Part shown: positions 57,901 to 64,000 of the stretch, in pieces
Numbering within the stretch: the first letter of the stretch is position 1
How the letters are laid out: the number at the start of each line of letters is the position of its first letter
Assembly: GCF_002104455.1 (NCBI RefSeq)
Contig: NZ_NBOC01000002.1
Coordinates: 330,783-394,782, forward strand
Source of the DNA: Colwellia chukchiensis
Lineage (GTDB): Bacteria; Pseudomonadota; Gammaproteobacteria; Enterobacterales; Alteromonadaceae
Direction of reading: 5' to 3'
Length of the DNA stretch: 64,000 nt
Made by a program: the position numbers and the translations under genes
The notes under the pieces: generated by a model
Told to the model about the DNA's origin: nothing
Seen by the model: only the letters and a program-made list of their open reading frames with translations
Databases searched by the model: none

Positions 57901-58008
57901 TTTGATGAAAATGGCGCGTTTATTTTGGGTGGTCGTGGTAATTATGACAGTGAGTATGGCGGTGGCATGGGGCGTTTCTTTTATGCTGGTGCTGAAGTTA
58001 AGTTTTAA
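54931..58008 (+). CDS. TonB-dependent outer-membrane receptor, 1025 aa
   Basis: Outer-membrane barrel importing a large or scarce nutrient with TonB energy. Signal peptide at residues 1-27 (MNKKLLTIAIQSTIFSAATT start, cleavage near LAENAQ). A short TonB-box-like stretch ITVTGSRLRRDSF (about 58-70) is followed by the plug: DLGTSRTLTLIDGRRTV, VERVEVITGGASAAYGSDAV and AGVVNIITQ. The barrel ends with RFFYAGAEVKF, a terminal Phe as barrel insertion requires. Conserved Cys pairs in loops (for example DICDGVS and DNCRLEP) may form disulfides. The substrate is unknown; the linked phosphatase gene hints at a phosphorylated compound or peptide, which is inference. Confidence 0.93.
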   Translation: MNKKLLTIAIQSTIFSAATTFIPSTLAENAQALQAIEKSTIASTERETVGKKDAEERITVTGSRLRRDSFSVATPLAVMSKDAIEDTGLGSLSEMLVEELPQISEGVSNSNSQSNVSATGLSTINLRDLGTSRTLTLIDGRRTVSNSYSGNYVSLSTIPSGMVERVEVITGGASAAYGSDAVAGVVNIITQQDKEGFEFKVRAGESAKGGGEEYSIDLDYGTEFADGLGYMYFSSSFEKQRGLSFYDRKRAQQEDAYRYDAKQMCNQMLTENGFQCMRDITKADWRNRSDGTLGGVFGESSRNDTQFWYDGQTLRDDWKGNEEKFGINSAQYVMLKVPDQAASAAFKFDYQLPNDIQANFQVQYSENKSLNNKSPEDEYESAYALTIDPETGAPGRVRPGYIPIDNPFVPDEIANSGLYKDRIYWDRRFGEVGEIQTDNKRTTLRSWAGLQGTIFDGDWDWDLSLGYGRTTQDQTRYNELNTIRVNAALQAEKLADGTIQCKDEAARAAGCVPLNLFGEGAITPEAADYIRSNPTISTEIEQINVLGYIAGDLFDMPAGPVATVFGVEYRKDKQDLQTSAEQQYGGITFNVVPAFYGEVKVTEAFAEAAVPLLKDQPLAKHLTAELSARVADYSWSGSDLVKSYKTGVTWEVVEGYMLRANYSRAQRAPTITELLSPPRGDYDSFDDICDGVSATSTSTGHDNCRLEPAIAALIAEDANFVFEDANNSYSPNTGNTELSEETADTYTLGISIAPEFLTGFRLAIDYYNIKIDDAIAQIDNADIIEQCYNSELAFGPENNFCNDITRDSEGNIIEILQRSYNVDQVQTRGYDIAAAYDYNLGDMGDLKVKLDYTHVIEHSKTFQTNDGTQTNHYVGDLENGIFADKASVSFTWYYDDAWRIRWSTKFKGRVIDSLDRKESYYGALDEAGEGGIFLENEAACLAGEASCVENPEDPAFYKISSYIKHSLSVSYATDLSNGAELRMFAGVNNLFDENGAFILGGRGNYDSEYGGGMGRFFYAGAEVKF

Positions 58009-58098
58009 CATGAGCACTTAATTCAACCAACTTAAGCACATGGAAGTGCACATTTATACATATGGCGGTTTTCCGTAACGGGAAAGCGCCAACACGTT

Positions 58099-58122
58099 AA
58101 ACTTCGCGATTAAACGAAGTTT
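58099..58122. other. Hairpin between the TonB receptor and phosphatase genes
   Basis: Arms AAACTTCG and CGAAGTTT around a short AT loop, followed by ACCTTTTC, about 30 bases before the phosphatase gene. It could be a partial terminator tuning expression of the downstream gene. Confidence 0.45.
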
Positions 58123-58153
58123 ACCTTTTCAAAACCTCAGTTCTGGAGAGCGT

Positions 58154-59332
58154 ATGCTTTTCAATAAAAATAGCGTCACCTTAGTTACTTTGTTTGTGCT
58201 TTTGGCCTGTGCCGCTGCTGCAAATGCCGTAACGTTAACGGTGGCAAGTAAGTCGATAAAGGCACAGCAACAGCCATTATCCGTTTTGGCCGCCGACAGC
58301 CAGCCAATTCAGGCGCTGGTATCAGATCTTAATGATGGGCCGTTTGTCTTTAAAGATAACGATAAGCTAACCGCGTTATGGGTATGTAACGGTGAAAAAG
58401 TAACGCAATATTTTGACCCGCAAACTTTGCCTCTGGTACTGGCCTATTGTCAAGAGCCGGTGACATTAGATCGCAGCCATTTTTTAGAGCAGACAGTACT
58501 TGAATATCAAGGTGATTTTTCCGTTGCTGCTAGCAGTGATTTTCATGGCCAATATCAACTGATGTTACGCTTATTAAAAAATAACAACATTGTTGATCAG
58601 CAAGGGCATTGGTCGTTTGGCAATGGCCATTTTGTTATCACAGGTGATGTATTTGACCGTGGAGATAAAGTTACCGAAATCTTATGGTTTTTGTATCGTC
58701 TTGAGCAAGAAGCAGAGCAAGCCGGCGGTAAACTTCACTTATTATTGGGTAATCATGAGGTAATGGTGCTAAACGGTGACCTGCGTTATGTACATGACAA
58801 ATATCTACACGTCAGCAAGCGTTTAAATATCGCTTATCAACAGCTCTATGGTAAAGGTACTGTGCTAGGCGATTGGTTGCGCACCAAAGCCGTACTGGTG
58901 AAAATTAATAATATGTTATTTACCCATGGTGGTTTTCATCCATCGTTAGTGACTGAACAACGTTCATTACAAGCGATAAATCAAGTTTTTAAAGCCAACC
59001 TTGTTAAAGCTGAGTTAACGACGCCCAGAAGTGGTTGGAGTGAGTACCTGCACAAGCGCAATGGGCCTATTTGGTATCGGGGCTATTTTAAAGGCAGCGA
59101 AAGCGATAAAGGCGCCAGTGCAGCAGAAATCGCGCTCTTACTTAAGCACTTTGACGTAGAGCACTTAGTGGTAGGGCATACTTCCCAGTCACAGGTCACA
59201 ACGCGATATCAGGGCAAAGTTATTGCCATTGATAGCAGTATTAAACATGGCCAATATGGCGAGCTGCTGTTAGTAAAAGGTCGACAAAAGTGGCGCGGCA
59301 GCTTATCGGGAAAACCTTTAGTACTTGAGTAA
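58154..59332 (+). CDS. Secreted Shewanella-like (PPP-family) metallophosphatase
   Basis: Calcineurin-like phosphoesterase of the Shewanella-like protein phosphatase type. A signal peptide (residues 1 to about 25, ending AANA) sends it to the periplasm. The metal motifs are SDFHG (128-132), GDVFDRG (164-170), GNHE (199-202, followed by VMVLNGDLRYVHDKY), LFTHGG and VVGHTS. The first motif has Ser where Gly is usual, but the metal-binding Asp and His are kept. The segment after GNHE is characteristic of the Shewanella-like group. The substrate could be phosphotyrosine protein or a small phosphoester. Ribosome site GGAGAG. It is 145 bases after the receptor gene. Confidence 0.85.
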   Translation: MLFNKNSVTLVTLFVLLACAAAANAVTLTVASKSIKAQQQPLSVLAADSQPIQALVSDLNDGPFVFKDNDKLTALWVCNGEKVTQYFDPQTLPLVLAYCQEPVTLDRSHFLEQTVLEYQGDFSVAASSDFHGQYQLMLRLLKNNNIVDQQGHWSFGNGHFVITGDVFDRGDKVTEILWFLYRLEQEAEQAGGKLHLLLGNHEVMVLNGDLRYVHDKYLHVSKRLNIAYQQLYGKGTVLGDWLRTKAVLVKINNMLFTHGGFHPSLVTEQRSLQAINQVFKANLVKAELTTPRSGWSEYLHKRNGPIWYRGYFKGSESDKGASAAEIALLLKHFDVEHLVVGHTSQSQVTTRYQGKVIAIDSSIKHGQYGELLLVKGRQKWRGSLSGKPLVLE

Positions 59333-59412
59333 AGCCGTGTGGTCTATGTTAGTATCATCTTTTACTAACGATGACGCTTTTTATTTGTGCACAACGTACT
59401 ATGAGGTTAAAA

Positions 59413-59832
59413 ATGTTATTAAAAATAGCGGGGGTGTTTTTTGTCGCCTTGGCCTTTATTGGTGCTTTTTTACCTTTGCTACCTACCACACCGTTTTTAC
59501 TGGTGGCTGCGGCTTGTTTTGCAAAGTCGTCACCGCGTATGCATAAAATGTTATTGGCCAATAAAGTTTTTGGACCTATGATTTACCATTGGCAGCAGTC
59601 ACGCAGTATTCCAAAGCGTGCGAAAATAATTGCCCTTAGCTCTATGATAATTGCGGTAGCTTGGTCCTGCTATGTTCTGCCAGCACTATGGCTGAAACTG
59701 CTCGTTGTCGGCTTAGTGCTATGGCCTTTTATCTTTCTCTGGCGCTTACCTATCTCAGATGGCAATAATGCGCCAATTTCAGCGAAAACAAAGCGGGCAC
59801 AAGCTCAGCGAGAGAATAACTTGCGCCCATGA
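59413..59832 (+). CDS. YbaN-family inner-membrane protein (DUF454)
   Basis: Function unknown. The family hallmark is complete: FIGAFLPLLPTTPFLLVAAA, then CFAKSSPRMHKMLLANKVFG and MIYHWQQSRSIPKRAKI. Three to four membrane helices. The ATG at 59413 has AGG at 6 bases upstream; earlier in-frame ATGs at 59371 and 59401 lack a ribosome site. Length is 139 aa, close to YbaN. It follows the phosphatase on the same strand by 80 bases. Confidence 0.87.
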   Translation: MLLKIAGVFFVALAFIGAFLPLLPTTPFLLVAAACFAKSSPRMHKMLLANKVFGPMIYHWQQSRSIPKRAKIIALSSMIIAVAWSCYVLPALWLKLLVVGLVLWPFIFLWRLPISDGNNAPISAKTKRAQAQRENNLRP

Positions 59833-59852
59833 TAACGCCTGATAAATCAAGG

Positions 59853-60449
59853 TTAGGCTAAGGCTTGAGCTATTAATTTACCGGTTTGTGTTGGTAGCGA
59901 TAAACTCAACGCAATTTCTTGACCTTGGGTAGACATTTTTCGCCAAGTTAATTGCAGAATGCGAATGATTTTTTCTTCTTTGTGCTTGGCAGCAAATGCT
60001 TCGAAGTAATATTGTAAAAATACTAAGCAAGCGACATCTTCCAAGGTTTGCGTATCAGGATCAGACTTTAAGTTTTCTTTTCGGATAATGCGAGCAGTGG
60101 CATTGGCATCTTCTTCACTGTAGCCGTGCTCTAACATAACCGCTTTTGCGGTAGCGCCGTGATAAATCCCTAAGGCTTTGCGCCAAGCAAGGTAGCCTGA
60201 TTTGCCACTAGGAAAGTCAGCGCGCTTTAATTGCCAACGTTTTACATGTTGGGCACGAGCGGCAATTTTTAACTGCTCGCTGGCATTTGGCCAGTAGGTG
60301 TCGAGGCAAGCCGACATATATTGACCATATAACAATTCTTTAGGGTGGCTAACACCGTCAACAACTGTGGTGTTGGTATCCGCTTGGTTGATGGCATCTA
60401 TGGCGTGAAAAACATTTTTTAATTGGGACATGTAATTTAATTGGGACAT
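59853..60449 (-). CDS. DUF4202-family protein
   Basis: No established function. The protein has conserved His/Asp-rich helices: ELLYGQYMSACLDTYWP, ARAQHVKRWQLKRADFPSG, YLAWRKALGIYHGATAKAVM and EDVACLVFLQYYFEAFA. The RAQH and DVAC patterns resemble a metal-dependent HD-like phosphohydrolase fold, which is inference. An 18-bp tandem duplication at the start gives two in-frame ATGs, at 60449 and 60431 (MSQLNYMSQLKN), and neither has a clear ribosome site. Confidence 0.8.
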   Translation of the reverse strand: MSQLNYMSQLKNVFHAIDAINQADTNTTVVDGVSHPKELLYGQYMSACLDTYWPNASEQLKIAARAQHVKRWQLKRADFPSGKSGYLAWRKALGIYHGATAKAVMLEHGYSEEDANATARIIRKENLKSDPDTQTLEDVACLVFLQYYFEAFAAKHKEEKIIRILQLTWRKMSTQGQEIALSLSLPTQTGKLIAQALA

Positions 60450-60453
60450 GTAA
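60418..60453. repeat. 18-bp perfect tandem duplication at the DUF4202 start
   Basis: TTTAATTGGGACATGTAA occurs twice in direct succession (60418-60435 and 60436-60453). It duplicates the start codon and the first five codons of the minus-strand gene, in frame. Confidence 0.92.
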
Positions 60454-60575
60454 ATAGGTAACGAAAACGGTTTAACAAAGCCTGTAGTCTACTGGTTTTT
60501 TCTACAGATAAATACCATTGTCGGCTAAAATCTGTTTTGATTGTAAATTATGTGCAACTAGATGCGACATTGATA

Positions 60576-60604
60576 TTGTCGTTAACATGGCTTTTAAGTA
60601 TAAT
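60576..60604 (+). promoter_or_regulatory. pyrG promoter
   Basis: TTGTCG (60576-60581), 17 bases, TATAAT (60599-60604): a near-consensus sigma-70 promoter, leaving a leader of about 80 bases before pyrG. Confidence 0.7.
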
Positions 60605-60656
60605 GTTTTCCCGTCCTACTAAATTGATTGGTTTATCAAAAACTAACTTAATTTAG

Positions 60657-62330
<1,674 letters not shown>

Positions 62331-62342
62331 CAAGTATTGACC

Positions 62343-62374
62343 AAAACCGTAGCTTATTGCTGCGGTTTTGTTTT
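62343..62374 (+). terminator. Terminator after pyrG
   Basis: Imperfect stem AAAACCG-tAGC / GCT-gCGGTTTT followed by GTTTTTA. It lies 13 bases after the pyrG stop and probably attenuates rather than abolishes transcription into eno. Confidence 0.75.
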
Positions 62375-62471
62375 TAGTTGCCGTGAGTTTTGATTCCGGT
62401 TAACCGCTAAGAAAATCACTGAATTTAACTTTTTAATTTATCGTTTATAGCCTGCCAATGGCAGTAAATAA

Positions 62472-63785
<1,314 letters not shown>

Positions 63786-63932
63786 CCTCTCACTTGACTG
63801 TTTCCCGATATTTAAGGCTAGTCAGTTTTCTCGCTAGACAGTATTTAAATGCATATAAAGCCACTCATTGAGTTAATGCCGTTCGGATAAGGATCATTCC
63901 TTATATCGCAACGGATATCGGCTCGGAATATA

Positions 63933-63968
63933 AAGCACCGAACGTGGAAACGTTCGGTGCTTTCTTTT
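63933..63968 (+). terminator. Terminator after eno
   Basis: Perfect 10-bp stem GCACCGAACG / CGTTCGGTGC with loop TGGAAA and a T-rich tail, about 150 bases after eno. Confidence 0.9.
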
Positions 63969-64000
63969 ATCTGGAAGTATGAAGTGTTTTATATCTGCTC

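Overview
The window reads as ordinary chromosome of a marine gammaproteobacterium, most likely order Alteromonadales near Colwellia/Thalassotalea. This is inferred from moderately AT-rich DNA, the yajG-ampG/bolA, nqrABCDEF-apbE-nqrM, recX-alaS-csrA-tRNA and pyrG-eno neighbourhoods, and the heavy use of sodium-linked energetics. I see no prophage, insertion sequence, CRISPR array or rRNA operon.

Layout. 1-1.1 kb: the 3' part of lysS. 1.3-7.6 kb: a YkvA-type protein, then a mostly minus-strand block (rlmG, yajG, a secreted cyclophilin, an unknown gene, ampG, a small membrane protein), with alkB-like and bolA on the plus strand. 7.9-12.4 kb: a TRAP transporter operon and fabV. 12.9-22.2 kb: the complete Na+-NQR operon with its flavin transferase (apbE) and iron-delivery factor (nqrM), then the antiporter nhaD. 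22.4-26.8 kb: dinB behind a textbook LexA box, a secreted metallo-beta-lactamase-fold hydrolase, a LysR regulator and a protein made of three fused RidA domains. 27.0-33.1 kb: a complete urease operon ureD-ABC-EFG-hupE on the minus strand, with a perfect FNR-type box upstream. 33.6-37.1 kb: a 1164-residue lipoprotein built from a duplicated BACON-plus-propeller unit. 37.3-42.3 kb: recX, alaS, csrA, tRNA-Ser(GCU) and three identical tRNA-Arg(ACG). 42.6-45.8 kb: the sodium-pumping oxaloacetate decarboxylase oadGAB. 45.9-52.0 kb: pdxH, tmcA, two tiny overlapping unknown genes behind a Fur-like box, and an ABC exporter pair. 52.4-59.3 kb: a membrane-bound CadC-like regulator divergent from a large TonB-dependent receptor, followed by a secreted Shewanella-like protein phosphatase. 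59.4-63.8 kb: a YbaN-family protein, a DUF4202 protein, pyrG and eno.

How the parts fit. Three sodium systems lie within 36 kb: NQR exports Na+ using NADH oxidation, OadGAB exports Na+ using oxaloacetate decarboxylation, and NhaD exchanges Na+ for protons; the TRAP importer is a likely consumer of the gradient. ApbE and NqrM supply the covalent FMN and the iron site that NQR needs. The urease operon carries all accessory proteins and a nickel permease, so it should be self-sufficient.

Least explained parts: the duplicated BACON/propeller lipoprotein with mirrored 13-bp elements in its promoter region, the triple RidA fusion whose third domain lacks the conserved arginine, the small gene pair with a Fur-like box, the FNR-type box at urease, and the regulator/receptor/phosphatase locus. 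All annotations come from reading the sequence; no database search was possible.
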